From the NCBI GenBank assembly GCA_002730875.1, contig PCBI01000002.1, positions 236,323 to 300,322 on the forward strand: a stretch of 64,000 bases of DNA, written 5' to 3'. This document shows positions 9,067-18,007 of this stretch, piece after piece. Origin of the DNA: Spirochaetaceae bacterium (GTDB lineage Bacteria > Spirochaetota > Leptospiria > Leptospirales > Leptonemataceae). Position 1 is the stretch's first letter, and every line of letters starts with the position of its first letter. The notes beneath the pieces were generated by a model. The model saw only the letters and a program-made list of their open reading frames with translations. It did no database searches and was not told where the DNA came from. Both the position numbers and the translations under genes were made by a program.

Positions 9067-10109
9067 TGAGTAAAACTTCCGAAATCATTAACCTCCTGCG
9101 AGAGCGGCAGCTACAGCATGAGTTGAGCCTGCTTAGATCGAGCGCTCGAACGACAGAATTGCAGAGTCGCTACCTGGATCTCTTAACCCGGAAATCGGAT
9201 TTTACTCTGAGCGAAGCGCTGCGCGCCGATCAATTTCAAGAGCTGAATTGGATGCTCGCTTCGCTGGGTCTAAAAAGCGCCGGCTCCGATATGGTGAAGA
9301 AACGATTGTTTGTCGAGATCCTGGAACAGAAGCCTGATGTTTTCAGATTCAGTCTGGACAAAATCGTTTCCGGCGAAAGAGCAAAGCAGGCCATTCAAGC
9401 TTCTCTAAAACTCGAGAATCTGCGAAAGGAGTTGATTCGCACCGCGGTGTACAATCCTTTCTTCGCCCAGTTCCTTTCGGACGTTCTTTACAATGGCATC
9501 AAGGGGTTTCTGGTGGAAGGCGGCATTGGCAAAGATATACCGTTGGCCGGGAACTTCATGCGCGCCGGGCAGGCTCTGCTGGGCAAAGCCATGGAAGGAT
9601 TGCAGGGAAACATAGAAAAGCCCATCAAGGAGTTTATTCGAAAGAACATAGATTCCACAATGCATCATACAGAAAAGATGCTCTATTCCGCTTTTGAAGG
9701 CGAAGAGTTTACAGAAACCGCCTATCAGATCTATCAGGACTGGGCCAGTCGCGAACTGGGCAGCATGCTGGAACTGGTTTCGCCGGAAGAATATGCGGCG
9801 GCCGTAGAATGCCTGCAGGACTGGCCGGATTTCCTGGCGGAATCGGCCGAATTGGAAGCCCTTGTGCGCGGCGCCTCCCTGTCCTTTTACGAAAGTAGAA
9901 AAGATCAATCTATGAACTCCATTTTGAAGGAGCACGGTCTGGCGGATTCGGCGGCAGATATCGCATCGCTTCTGGCACAGACAATTCACGGTATGGAGGG
10001 CTGGATGGATAGCCAGGGCCTTCTCGAAAAATCTGTTAGAAGCCGGCTGGATTCGTTCTACGACAGCGAATCGTTAAGCGATGAGCTACAACGGTTAGTC
10101 GGCGAATAG
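9066..10109 (+). CDS. Conserved hypothetical helical protein
   Basis: I do not recognise this 347-residue protein. It is soluble, predominantly helical and charged, with no signal peptide. A mildly hydrophobic glycine-rich stretch at about 145-180 (around GIKGFLVEGGIG and AGNFMRAGQALLG) could be amphipathic or membrane-associating. Its ATG shares a base with the avtA stop, so it is translationally coupled. A cobalamin riboswitch on the opposite strand points into its 3' end, so it may be exposed to B12-responsive antisense transcription (inference). Confidence 0.7.
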   Translation: MSKTSEIINLLRERQLQHELSLLRSSARTTELQSRYLDLLTRKSDFTLSEALRADQFQELNWMLASLGLKSAGSDMVKKRLFVEILEQKPDVFRFSLDKIVSGERAKQAIQASLKLENLRKELIRTAVYNPFFAQFLSDVLYNGIKGFLVEGGIGKDIPLAGNFMRAGQALLGKAMEGLQGNIEKPIKEFIRKNIDSTMHHTEKMLYSAFEGEEFTETAYQIYQDWASRELGSMLELVSPEEYAAAVECLQDWPDFLAESAELEALVRGASLSFYESRKDQSMNSILKEHGLADSAADIASLLAQTIHGMEGWMDSQGLLEKSVRSRLDSFYDSESLSDELQRLVGE

Positions 10110-10250
10110 CTTCGGAGAGATTTACCTTCCTGGGCTGCTACGCTTCCTGTTTGCCCTCACCGGATGCGGACAAAGCGGGGATAAAGACGGAAGGATTCCG
10201 AAATGAGAGTTCTGTCTGACTCTAGTTCCCGAAAGTCATGGATGTGTTTT

Positions 10251-10445
10251 AGGCAGGTCTTCTGGCTCTTTCAAACAGCCATCGCGGCCTCCCCGCTCTG
10301 GCAGCGGCTAACGCGAAAGCATTCCTGTGGATTCGTAGGATATTCACAGGGCCCGAAATTACAGGGGCGGGTACAGCATCGGCCTTTCACCGATTTCCCT
10401 TTTCATACCGGAGCAGTGAGCCCCGGGAAACCTCTGGCTGTCACA
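10251..10445 (-). ncRNA. Cobalamin riboswitch, orphan
   Basis: On the minus strand the conserved core of the adenosylcobalamin riboswitch can be read in order: AGGTTTCCC near 10430, GGGAAATCGGTGAAAGG, the B12-box-like CCCGCCCCTGTAA, GCGGGGAGGCC, and the 3' closing AGCCAGAAGACCTGCC at 10251-10268. All main elements are present and spaced normally for about 195 nt. No ORF with a start follows within the 140 bases before the neighbouring convergent gene; the only ATG encodes five codons. Downstream transcription would run antisense through the gene at 9066-10109. No clear terminator was found. Confidence 0.88.
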
Positions 10446-10535
10446 ATGACTTAAATAGAATCATTGCCAAATATATGATTCGGTTGCCTTTGAAAGCGAG
10501 TTGACCGGCAAATGGCGCCGGCTCTCAATCCCGGA

Positions 10536-11252
10536 ATGCCAAGAAAACCGTCCCCAATAGTATTTCCGGTCCTGCTTGCCCTGGCGCTCGTCTTCGGATG
10601 CAAAGATCAGCGATACGTTTTCGCGCCTTCCGGTCTGACCCTGCGAAATGCGCCGTCCGCCGCCGGTCAGTCCATCGGAATAGTGCCTGTGGGAAGCTCG
10701 GTTGAGATTCTGGAAGAAAGCGAATCCACAGCCACAGTAGAGGGGATTACGGCGCCATTTGTACGCATTAAGTTCGAACAAACCGAAGGATGGGTATTTT
10801 CCGGATTTCTCACCGAAGACGAATCTATGGTGGAAAAAGGCAAGGAGTGCAAAGAAGCGGGAAGGGCATTGTTCGGAACCGAATGCATGCATCCCTGGAT
10901 CGCACGAGTTAAGGGCGCCGGATTTGAGTTCCGTCACACCTGCCACTCGCATTACCGATTGAAGCCCGACGGCAACGTGGACTATTTTACTCGAAATGTA
11001 TGCGGCCCCATCCACGATAAATACTTTGAGCCGGCGTTGCAGTCGAATGTAGGCGAGTGGTCCGTGCTAACGGATACTATCAAGGTTCGATTCCATGCCG
11101 GAAACGGACTTCGAAGTTGCATTAGCGAATCCATGATGTCTCCGGAGGACGGGAAGGCTGTGAACGAGCTTACCATCCATCCCGGGGGAAAAAAGATTTT
11201 GGATCCCGATGGAGTTCAGCTTCAGGCATGCTACGTGGGTTGTTGTAGCTGA
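10536..11252 (+). CDS. Lipoprotein with bacterial SH3 domain
   Basis: Predicted exported lipoprotein of 238 residues. The signal peptide (PRK, then a hydrophobic core) ends in the lipobox LVFGC, giving a lipidated Cys at about residue 22. Immediately after comes a bacterial SH3-like module (about 25-95), with TLRNAPSAAGQ, VPVGSSVEIL and GWVFSGFL typical of SH3b. Such modules often bind peptidoglycan or other wall components. The remaining half is Cys-containing and unrecognised. An ATG at 10512 is also in frame; 10536 is preferred because it gives a compact signal peptide. Confidence 0.72.
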   Translation: MPRKPSPIVFPVLLALALVFGCKDQRYVFAPSGLTLRNAPSAAGQSIGIVPVGSSVEILEESESTATVEGITAPFVRIKFEQTEGWVFSGFLTEDESMVEKGKECKEAGRALFGTECMHPWIARVKGAGFEFRHTCHSHYRLKPDGNVDYFTRNVCGPIHDKYFEPALQSNVGEWSVLTDTIKVRFHAGNGLRSCISESMMSPEDGKAVNELTIHPGGKKILDPDGVQLQACYVGCCS

Positions 11253-11360
11253 GGCCTGCCACCGAGTTCGTTGCACCAGGTGGTCTCCTGGCATGGTAGT
11301 CGCCGGGCTGGCCTCCGCAATGCCTGGCGACGCTGGCCCGGTTCAACCGACGAAAAAGGT

Positions 11361-11718
11361 GGGGATGCACCTGTAAGCCGGATTCTGTCGAGCACCGTCA
11401 TTTATCTTGCCTTCGGGTTGCCCCTCAGGTCTTTGCTCTCTACCCACAGCCACGGTCGGGCCAACCTTGGCGGCTGCTTACTTGAGATTGCACCGAAGAG
11501 GGTTTACCAAGCCATCTTCCTTGCGGTCGATGCGGTGAGCTCTTACCTCACCATTTCACCCTTACCGGACCGAAGCCCGGCGGTATACTTTCTGCTGCAC
11601 TTTCCGTAGATGAACCGTCCCCAGTCCATCCCCCGGGAATTACCCGGTCTTCTGCCCTGCGGTGTCCGGACTTTCCTCACTCCTCTTTCGAGGCCGCGCG
11701 ACGATGCGGTGCATCCCC
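11361..11718 (-). ncRNA. rnpB: RNase P RNA (M1 RNA), bacterial type A
   Basis: Catalytic RNA of ribonuclease P, which matures tRNA 5' ends. On the minus strand the conserved region GAGGAAAGTCCGGAC lies at about 11664-11678, and the pairing partner ACAGAATCCGGCTTAC at 11373-11388. The ends are closed by a perfect 11-bp helix, GGGGATGCACC at 11361-11371 with its complement at 11708-11718, giving a length of about 358 nt. These are the universal CR-I/CR-V signatures. The upstream (promoter) side is filled by the tandem repeat array. Reading frames over this gene on either strand are spurious. Confidence 0.95.
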
Positions 11719-11775
11719 AAAACCAGAAAGGGGCTACTGGTCCCTGCCGGAAATCATAAAAGGGGCTGTCAGGCC

Positions 11776-12350
11776 GGTTCGTGTAATCCCGCCGGAGCGT
11801 TGTTTACCCGAACCCGCGCGTCGCTTTGGCGAGGTTCGTTTAACGCCGCCGGAGCGTTGTTTACCCGCACCCGCGCGTCGCTTTGGCGAAGTTCATTTAA
11901 CGCCGCCGGAGCGTTGTTTACCCGAACTTGCGGGCCGCTTTGGCGAGGTTCGTTTAACGCCGCCGGAGCGTTGTTTATCCGAACTTGCGCGTCGCTTTGG
12001 CGAGGTTCGTGTAATCTCGCCGGAGCGTTGTTTACCCGCACCCGCGGCACCACGCCCGGGTAGGTTCGTGTAATCCCGCCGGAGCGTTGTTTACCCGCAC
12101 CCGCGCGCCGCTTTGGCGAGGTTCGCATAATGCCGCTGGAGCGTTGTTTATCCGAACCCGCCGCACCGCTCCCGGCGAGGTTCGTGTAACATCCGAAATC
12201 AGATGACTAGACGAACCTGCGGAACGGGGCATCCTTGGCGGTTCGTGTAATAGCATGAAAATGCCGTTTATCCGAACTCGCTGCGTTGTACCGGGCGGGT
12301 TCGTATAACACCCGGCCTGCTCCTTTAACCCGCACCTGCCGAGTCGGACG
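11776..12350. repeat. Tandem array of ~10 palindromic 57-61 bp repeats
   Basis: Units begin GGTTCG (or AGTTCA) at 11776, 11833, 11890, 11947, 12004, 12063, 12120, 12179, 12240 and 12298. The first five are exactly 57 bp apart; later ones are 57-61 bp and diverge progressively. Each unit contains an inverted repeat GGTTCG..TAA/TTA..CGAACC, with partly compensatory changes (the third unit has AGTTC/GAACT). Several units add a second small palindrome TCGC-TTTG-GCGA. The 57-bp period keeps both strands open as 19-residue repeat ORFs, but the 59/61-bp units break frame, so these are not taken as proteins. The array lies between rnpB and the divergent OmpA-family gene. Confidence 0.85.
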
Positions 12351-12475
12351 GGCCGCCATTCAACGTATCCTAAAAGCGACATAATGCAGCCTTGCCGATG
12401 GATTGCTGCCAGGAAAAATCGACCAAAATGCTCCTGTACCCTGAACCTTTTTTTCAGGATGCCGATAGCAGTATT

Positions 12476-14368
12476 ATGGAAAGATCTGCAGTCTGGACCC
12501 AATTCATTCGCAGGGCAGGAGCGCTTGCTCTGGTTCTGATATTGATGGGTAGTATTCTGCTGCCTGCATTCGCTCACGGTCAGGGAGTCCAGAAACCGGA
12601 TCATCCTGTGGAAATCGCTCCGCTGGAGGCTTTAAATACCGGCTCGGCAGACTTTTCGCCTACGCTCTCGCCGGATGGCAACCGGATGCTCTTTAATACT
12701 CCCAATGGACAGTATCAGGATATCTACCTGGCCGAAAAGAAAAACGGCTCCTGGACGCTGGTGCGAAATGTCCGGGAACTGAATTCTCCCTATAATGACG
12801 AAACCCCTTTCTGGAGCGAAGACGGCAAGGTTGTTCTTTTTGCATCGGACCGGGACGGAAGCCTGGAGATGCCGGCAGATCTTCAAGGTCGCGTTCGGGT
12901 ATCCTATGATCTCTACTGGGCCCGGGCCGGCGAAGACGGTCGATTCTCGGAGCCCAGGCGAATACCGGGAACGTTTCAGACTTCGGACCATGAACGGGCC
13001 CCGGCGCTTAGCTTTGACTCCCGCGAAATCTATTACACTACCTGGGAGTTTGGCGATATCACCGGCTCCAAAATCATGGTGGCTCGATGGAACGGTTCCG
13101 GGTTCAGTAATCCGGAGGCTTTGCCAGAAAAGATTAATTCCGGAAACCAGGAAGCGGCCATGCTACCTATCAAGGAGAACATGTACGTTTTTTCATCCCG
13201 TCGCCCCGGCGGTATCGGCGGCTGGGATTTCTACATGACCCGGAAAGACGATGGCGGATGGACCGATCCGGTGCTGGTACCGGAGATTAGTTCGCCGGAA
13301 AACGAGATGCATCTGAGCGTCCATAACGGTCAGTTCTTCTTCGCCTCCGATCGCTCCGGCGGCAAGGGGCACTACGATCTCTACTCTACATCGACGAATA
13401 TAGGCCTGGATACCGAAGTGGCGATGCGCGAACCAATTGCTGAGCAGCCGGCCGCCGAAGAACCGGCGGAGCAGCCACCAACCGTAGAAAGGGACCGGGG
13501 CGCGGAAAATCGCAGCGTTCGGGAAGGGGATCCCGAATCCTACAGCAACCCCACCGCCAATCGGGGCCGGGAAGAGGATCTGGAAGGCATACTTCGCAAC
13601 TACGATGCGGCCATGGATCGCTCCTTCGAAAACGAAACTCCAGCGGATTACCGGGACCGCATCGACCGGGGTCTGGAACTGGCTTTCGAAGGCGCGGAAC
13701 GCCCGAATCGTTTTCGCCCGGACCGGGAAAGCCTGGTAATCATGGATAAGGACACAGGCCGACCCCTGTCGGTGCCGGTTAAGCTGCAGCCTTATTATCA
13801 GAATGAAAACAAGCCCCGGCCGAACCCCACACGTTCTCGCAGTACCCAAACCGGCGAGCTGAAGCTTCCAGATTTTGACAGCGAAGGTCTGGAAGTGACC
13901 ATTTCTGTACCCGGGTATGCCACCTATCATCGCATTATCGATTACCGTGCCGTTTTTGCCGGAAAGCGAATCGTCTATCTGGAAAAAGCGAAAAAAGGCC
14001 AGTCCTTTCAGGTCAATGAGATCCGTTTCGACGCCAATTCTGCGGTGTTGCGTGACGAATCCGAGTTCTACCTGGAATCCCTGGTGAGCTATCTAAAGCA
14101 AAACCCCAAAACCAGATTACGCATTATTGGCCACACCGACCTCCACGGGACCCGGGAATACAACGAAACCCTGAGTTATCGCCGGGCTCTGAGCGTTAAG
14201 AATTATCTGGTCTATCACGGTATCGACGAAAAGCGCCTTGAAGTGCATGGGGCTGGTTTCAGTGAGCCGGTGGTGAACAAGAAAGGCGAGCCCTACGACC
14301 AGCAGAACCGCCGAACTGAATTCAAGATACTGGACGATGGTAGCGAAGCCTCCGCGCCCGAGTTTTGA
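12476..14368 (+). CDS. OmpA-family envelope protein with PD40 beta-propeller
   Basis: Exported envelope protein of about 630 residues. A signal peptide (hydrophobic core ending AFAHGQG) is followed by WD40-like/PD40 repeats (SPTLSPDGNRMLFNT, LSFDSREIYYTTWE, LSVHNGQFFFASDRSGG). A proline/glutamate-rich linker and a regulatory-like beta domain come next. The C-terminal OmpA peptidoglycan-binding domain includes IRFDANSAVL, IIGHTDLHGTREYN and NRRTEF. It probably tethers the outer membrane or a periplasmic assembly to the cell wall. The frame extends to 12392, but the ATG at 12476 gives a proper signal peptide. Confidence 0.85.
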   Translation: MERSAVWTQFIRRAGALALVLILMGSILLPAFAHGQGVQKPDHPVEIAPLEALNTGSADFSPTLSPDGNRMLFNTPNGQYQDIYLAEKKNGSWTLVRNVRELNSPYNDETPFWSEDGKVVLFASDRDGSLEMPADLQGRVRVSYDLYWARAGEDGRFSEPRRIPGTFQTSDHERAPALSFDSREIYYTTWEFGDITGSKIMVARWNGSGFSNPEALPEKINSGNQEAAMLPIKENMYVFSSRRPGGIGGWDFYMTRKDDGGWTDPVLVPEISSPENEMHLSVHNGQFFFASDRSGGKGHYDLYSTSTNIGLDTEVAMREPIAEQPAAEEPAEQPPTVERDRGAENRSVREGDPESYSNPTANRGREEDLEGILRNYDAAMDRSFENETPADYRDRIDRGLELAFEGAERPNRFRPDRESLVIMDKDTGRPLSVPVKLQPYYQNENKPRPNPTRSRSTQTGELKLPDFDSEGLEVTISVPGYATYHRIIDYRAVFAGKRIVYLEKAKKGQSFQVNEIRFDANSAVLRDESEFYLESLVSYLKQNPKTRLRIIGHTDLHGTREYNETLSYRRALSVKNYLVYHGIDEKRLEVHGAGFSEPVVNKKGEPYDQQNRRTEFKILDDGSEASAPEF

Positions 14369-14410
14369 ATTTCTAATAGACTTTCCGGGGCGGGGTGCTG
14401 TGTTTCTGTC

Positions 14411-15697
14411 ATGCAATGGAAACCGCACTACGACTCCCGCAAGATCTCTCCTGAACAGGCCGTTGCCCATATAAAGAACGGCCAGAAAGTTTTCATATCT
14501 GGAAATGCCTCCATGCCCCGAGCGCTAATAGCTGCTCTGGCCAAACGCGCTCCCGAGCTCAAGGATGTGGAATTAAACCATCTGCTCACCTTCGGCGAAG
14601 ACCCCTTTAAGGAATTTGAAGGCGTGCGCGACAATGCCTGGTTTCTTGGGCCTGCCATACGCGAAGCGGTTAACGAAGGCAAATCCGACTATATCCCCAT
14701 CTTTCTCAGCGAAATCGCCAAACTGGTGCGGGGCGGCGACTGGCCCGTGCATGTTGCCTTGATTCACGTTTCTCCGCCGGATCAATTCGGCTATATGAGC
14801 TATGGCGTAGAGTGTAGCATCACCAAGCCCTGCGCCGAGGCCGCAGAAATCGTCATCGCGCAGGTGAACTCGCGGATGCCCCGGGCCCTGGGGGATTGTT
14901 TCATCCATGTTACTGACGTTGACTATTTCGTGGAGCAGGAAGAGGAGTTATTCGAGCTTCCGTTCAAAGAGGCTAGCGCAGTAGAAGATAAAATCGGGCA
15001 AAATATCGCCGAAATGATCGACGACGGCGCCACTCTGCAGCTGGGGATTGGCGGAATTCCCAATGCGGTTCTCGATAAGCTCCGGAACCATAAGAATCTG
15101 GGCATTCATACAGAAATGTTTAGCGATGGAATCCTGCCTTTGCTTTCTGCCGGGGTCTTGAATAACCAGAAGAAGGGACTCCATCGCGGCAAGATAATGA
15201 CCAGCTTTGCCATGGGTAGTCGGGAGCTATACGATGCTATCGACAACAATCCTATCTTCGAGTTCCGCCCCAGTCATTATGTGAACGATCCATTTGTAAT
15301 CGCTCAGAATCAGAATATGGTAGCCATTAACTCCGCCATTTCCATTGACCTTACCGGCCAGGTGAATAGCGATTCCATGGGGCATAGCATCTTCAGCGGT
15401 ATTGGCGGCCAGGTGGATTTTATTCGCGGCGCGGCCCGCTGTCCAGGTGGTAAGCCCATCATAGCGCTTCCCAGTACCGCAAAAGGCGGCAAGGTTTCCA
15501 GGATCTGCCCGGTTCTGGCGCCAGGCGCCGGCGTAGTAACCAGCCGCGGCGACGTGCACTACGTAGCTACTGAATTTGGCGTTGTGAATCTGTTCGGAAA
15601 GAATGTGCGGGAAAGATCCAGGCTTCTGATTTCCATTGCTCATCCGGATTTCCGTGAAGAGCTGGAAAGGGAAAGCTACTGGCTCACGCGAAAGTAA
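14411..15697 (+). CDS. Acetyl-CoA hydrolase/4-hydroxybutyrate CoA-transferase family protein
   Basis: A 428-residue member of the class I CoA-transferase family that includes acetyl-CoA hydrolase and butyrate/4-hydroxybutyrate CoA-transferase. Characteristic stretches are QKVFISGNASMPRAL near the N-terminus, LQLGIGGIPNAVL, FAMGSRELYD, and a C-terminal FSGIGGQVDFIRGA followed by ALPSTA. The family uses a glutamate as covalent CoA carrier. The substrate cannot be decided from sequence; neighbouring ccr, thioesterase and KorAB suggest acyl-CoA assimilation. The gene stands alone, with 42 bases after the OmpA-family gene. Confidence 0.84.
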   Translation: MQWKPHYDSRKISPEQAVAHIKNGQKVFISGNASMPRALIAALAKRAPELKDVELNHLLTFGEDPFKEFEGVRDNAWFLGPAIREAVNEGKSDYIPIFLSEIAKLVRGGDWPVHVALIHVSPPDQFGYMSYGVECSITKPCAEAAEIVIAQVNSRMPRALGDCFIHVTDVDYFVEQEEELFELPFKEASAVEDKIGQNIAEMIDDGATLQLGIGGIPNAVLDKLRNHKNLGIHTEMFSDGILPLLSAGVLNNQKKGLHRGKIMTSFAMGSRELYDAIDNNPIFEFRPSHYVNDPFVIAQNQNMVAINSAISIDLTGQVNSDSMGHSIFSGIGGQVDFIRGAARCPGGKPIIALPSTAKGGKVSRICPVLAPGAGVVTSRGDVHYVATEFGVVNLFGKNVRERSRLLISIAHPDFREELERESYWLTRK

Positions 15698-15742
15698 TCA
15701 GCCATCGCCTCGGAGCGCAGAAGTAAGCGGATTCGAAAGGAT

Positions 15743-18007
15743 TCAATGACTTCCAGGGCCCGGAAAAGACTCGATGACTTCCCTGGCCCGGGCTCGAAGA
15801 TTGCGAAACCGGCTTCTATCGCTTACGGAAAGCGCCGGCAGGTTTAGGTAGCGGCTCATCCATTTCTCCGTGGGAACATGCCGGAAGCTGCTCTGCGAGC
15901 TTCCGGTAAGGGCCTCCATCATGATTCGCGAATAGGATACCGCAAACATGAATCGCACCGCGGCTCGGGAATTGTCCACTCGTCGACGGCCGGTTTTTTC
16001 GCCGCGGTTTTTCCGCACCCGGTCCTCCTGTCGGTAGTAATCTTCGGTAATCTGACGAAACGGTATCTCTGAGCCGGCATAATAGACCAGGTTATCCGGC
16101 AGGCAATCGTGCACGAACTGTCCCAGAGCAAAGAAAAATGCGGCCGGTCCGGGTAGCCGCAAGGCCAGATAGATGCTTCGAATCAATTGCCCGTTATCGC
16201 CGCCAATCGGGTAGTACAGAGCATGGTTTCTTTTTTTATACCAGGCGCCGGTGAGCACGGCATTTTCTCCGGCCACGCCCAGTTCTTCCGGCTTTCTGCT
16301 TTCGCCTATTACGGAATTTCTGAATTCCGGGAAGTCCGGCCTTTCGATTTCCCGGGCGGCGCCGCAGGATCCGGGCATCAGAAAGATCTGCATGTTTCGT
16401 AGAGTTCGATTCCCCAGCTTCTCTTTAAGGATTCTACCCAGTCGTAGTTCCCGCGCATAGAGTTCCCTGTCTACCAGATGGGCCAGAGAAATCAGACAGG
16501 CTACGGTGCCCGGAGTGTTGATTTCCAGCTTCGCCAGTTCCGGTAGCGAAGGTTCGAAGCCAGGTTTTTCTTTCCAGAGCTTCATTACCGGATTCAGCGG
16601 AAGGATTCCATGTCGACTGCCGGGAATAAGCGAATAGCCCGTCGTTGTGCTTCGCACGGCCCTGAGTCGGTTCAGCAGTTGCTGCTTTATATGCAGGAGC
16701 ACTTCCCGCCGACAGAACGGATCGCCGTAGCGAATATGCTCGGGCCAGGTAACGGCATGGCCGTAACGCTGCGCCGCTTTCCCGAAGATCGATGGATGGG
16801 CGGGTTCGAAAGCCTGCCTGTCGCTCTCCGTTTTGCCTTCCAGATAGTTTTCGTATTTCCGTCGAATGGACTGCCTTATGGTTTCGTGCTCGTGGATCAG
16901 CTTTTGCCACTGCAGCGCCAGCGGATGCAGTTTGCTAATGGAATCCAGCAGGTTTAACGCTTCGCGCCTGGCTGCGTTTCGCTGATTATGCAGTAACCGC
17001 AGATCGGTGGTCTTGCCCACGGGCGCCGCTCGGTATCGCAGAAAATTGTACCGCATGATTCGGGCATGTAGGCGGGCCTCTTGCAGAAATGCGCCACGGA
17101 TTCGGATTTCCAGTTTCTCGGGAAGTATGGCGAGCCCGGCGCCTGCCATTAGTCCTTCATCCAGAAACCTCTTGAATCGCTGTATATTTCGCAGGATATG
17201 TAGCAGGGCCGGTTTGCGGCCTTCGGACCCATCGTCCAGCAGGAAGGCTCGGACGCTCTTTCTCAATTCCGGGTTCGCTATAGATTGAAGCACAGTTTGT
17301 AGCCCGGGTTTTCGAAATGAATCGGCAATGGACCGGGAAAGCCTTTCCAGGTAGGCGGCTTTGTTTGGAGAAAGTAGCACTGCTTCGAAATCGAACTGGA
17401 TGCTTCGCGCGCTGTTCTGGATTTCGCGGAGCCGGTCTTCCAGTTCCCAGAGATCTCGATAGGGCTTCAGTAGTTCGATGGCATCATCGGTGAGACCGTC
17501 CAGATAAGCGGAAAGAAAGGACACTGTGGGTCCGGCGCCTTCTTCGGCGCCCGGGTTTAGCGACAGAAAGCCGGGCTGTGCCCGGTATTGTTCCATGATG
17601 GCTTTGTGCAATGCCGGCGGAATGGAGCCCATTTCCGGTTTTTCCGGTATACCCAGGTCCAGGTACTCGGAGGATTCTACAAAAGGAACGCGGAATAGGT
17701 TTGTATCCAGAGTGGACAGCGCTCGAGCTACGGCAACGTCAAAGACACGATAATAGAAGTGCAGAAACCTTTCGGAGCTTAATTGTGCGAAACTTCGCAC
17801 GTTGGCGGGCGTCGGATCCCGGGAGCGCCTATAGGGGCTTTCCAGCTGCTCGTCGAATTCCAGCCAGCCGGATTCCAGCATTTCGGCTGCATCAAAATAG
17901 ACAGTGGTAAAGCGAACCTTTCTTTGTCTAAAGAATTGTCTTCCGGATGCATCCTTTTGCACGCCGGACCGTGCATCGTCAAGTAGCCGGTTGACCAGTT
18001 TCCGCAT
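15743..18007 (-). CDS. Hypothetical large Arg-rich protein coupled to HD-GYP gene
   Basis: I do not recognise this 754-residue protein. It is soluble, with no signal peptide or membrane helix, and strongly basic (many Arg), with long helical segments. The start codon lies inside the last 29 bases of the upstream HD-GYP-like gene, indicating translational coupling and probably a shared process. Later in-frame methionines (for example residue 43) are possible starts. The C-terminal codons sit in an imperfect ~30-bp duplication (GATGACTTCC...GGCCCGG twice, 15745-15790), so the last residues may be recently altered. Confidence 0.68.
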   Translation of the reverse strand: MRKLVNRLLDDARSGVQKDASGRQFFRQRKVRFTTVYFDAAEMLESGWLEFDEQLESPYRRSRDPTPANVRSFAQLSSERFLHFYYRVFDVAVARALSTLDTNLFRVPFVESSEYLDLGIPEKPEMGSIPPALHKAIMEQYRAQPGFLSLNPGAEEGAGPTVSFLSAYLDGLTDDAIELLKPYRDLWELEDRLREIQNSARSIQFDFEAVLLSPNKAAYLERLSRSIADSFRKPGLQTVLQSIANPELRKSVRAFLLDDGSEGRKPALLHILRNIQRFKRFLDEGLMAGAGLAILPEKLEIRIRGAFLQEARLHARIMRYNFLRYRAAPVGKTTDLRLLHNQRNAARREALNLLDSISKLHPLALQWQKLIHEHETIRQSIRRKYENYLEGKTESDRQAFEPAHPSIFGKAAQRYGHAVTWPEHIRYGDPFCRREVLLHIKQQLLNRLRAVRSTTTGYSLIPGSRHGILPLNPVMKLWKEKPGFEPSLPELAKLEINTPGTVACLISLAHLVDRELYARELRLGRILKEKLGNRTLRNMQIFLMPGSCGAAREIERPDFPEFRNSVIGESRKPEELGVAGENAVLTGAWYKKRNHALYYPIGGDNGQLIRSIYLALRLPGPAAFFFALGQFVHDCLPDNLVYYAGSEIPFRQITEDYYRQEDRVRKNRGEKTGRRRVDNSRAAVRFMFAVSYSRIMMEALTGSSQSSFRHVPTEKWMSRYLNLPALSVSDRSRFRNLRARAREVIESFPGPGSH

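Noticed and set aside
9405..9989. Minus-strand ORF downstream of the cobalamin riboswitch as its regulated gene
   Set aside because: It is a shadow of the coding strand at 9066-10109, begins about 260 bases past the riboswitch and has no SD or recognisable domain.
11271..11609. Plus-strand ORF of 112 codons
   Set aside because: It lies over the RNase P RNA gene on the other strand; rnpB structure explains the sequence.
11776..12350. CRISPR array
   Set aside because: The entire 57-bp unit is similar between copies; there are no unique spacers and no cas genes.
11776..12350. Integron attC array
   Set aside because: Some units contain RYYYAAC-like and GTT-like words, but there are no cassettes between them, no paired R'/R'' boxes at unit ends and no integrase.
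11662..12604. Repeat-containing open frames on both strands (19-residue repeats)
   Set aside because: Openness follows from the 57-bp period and GC-rich repeat; both strands are equally open, the 59 and 61 bp units break frame, and part overlaps rnpB.
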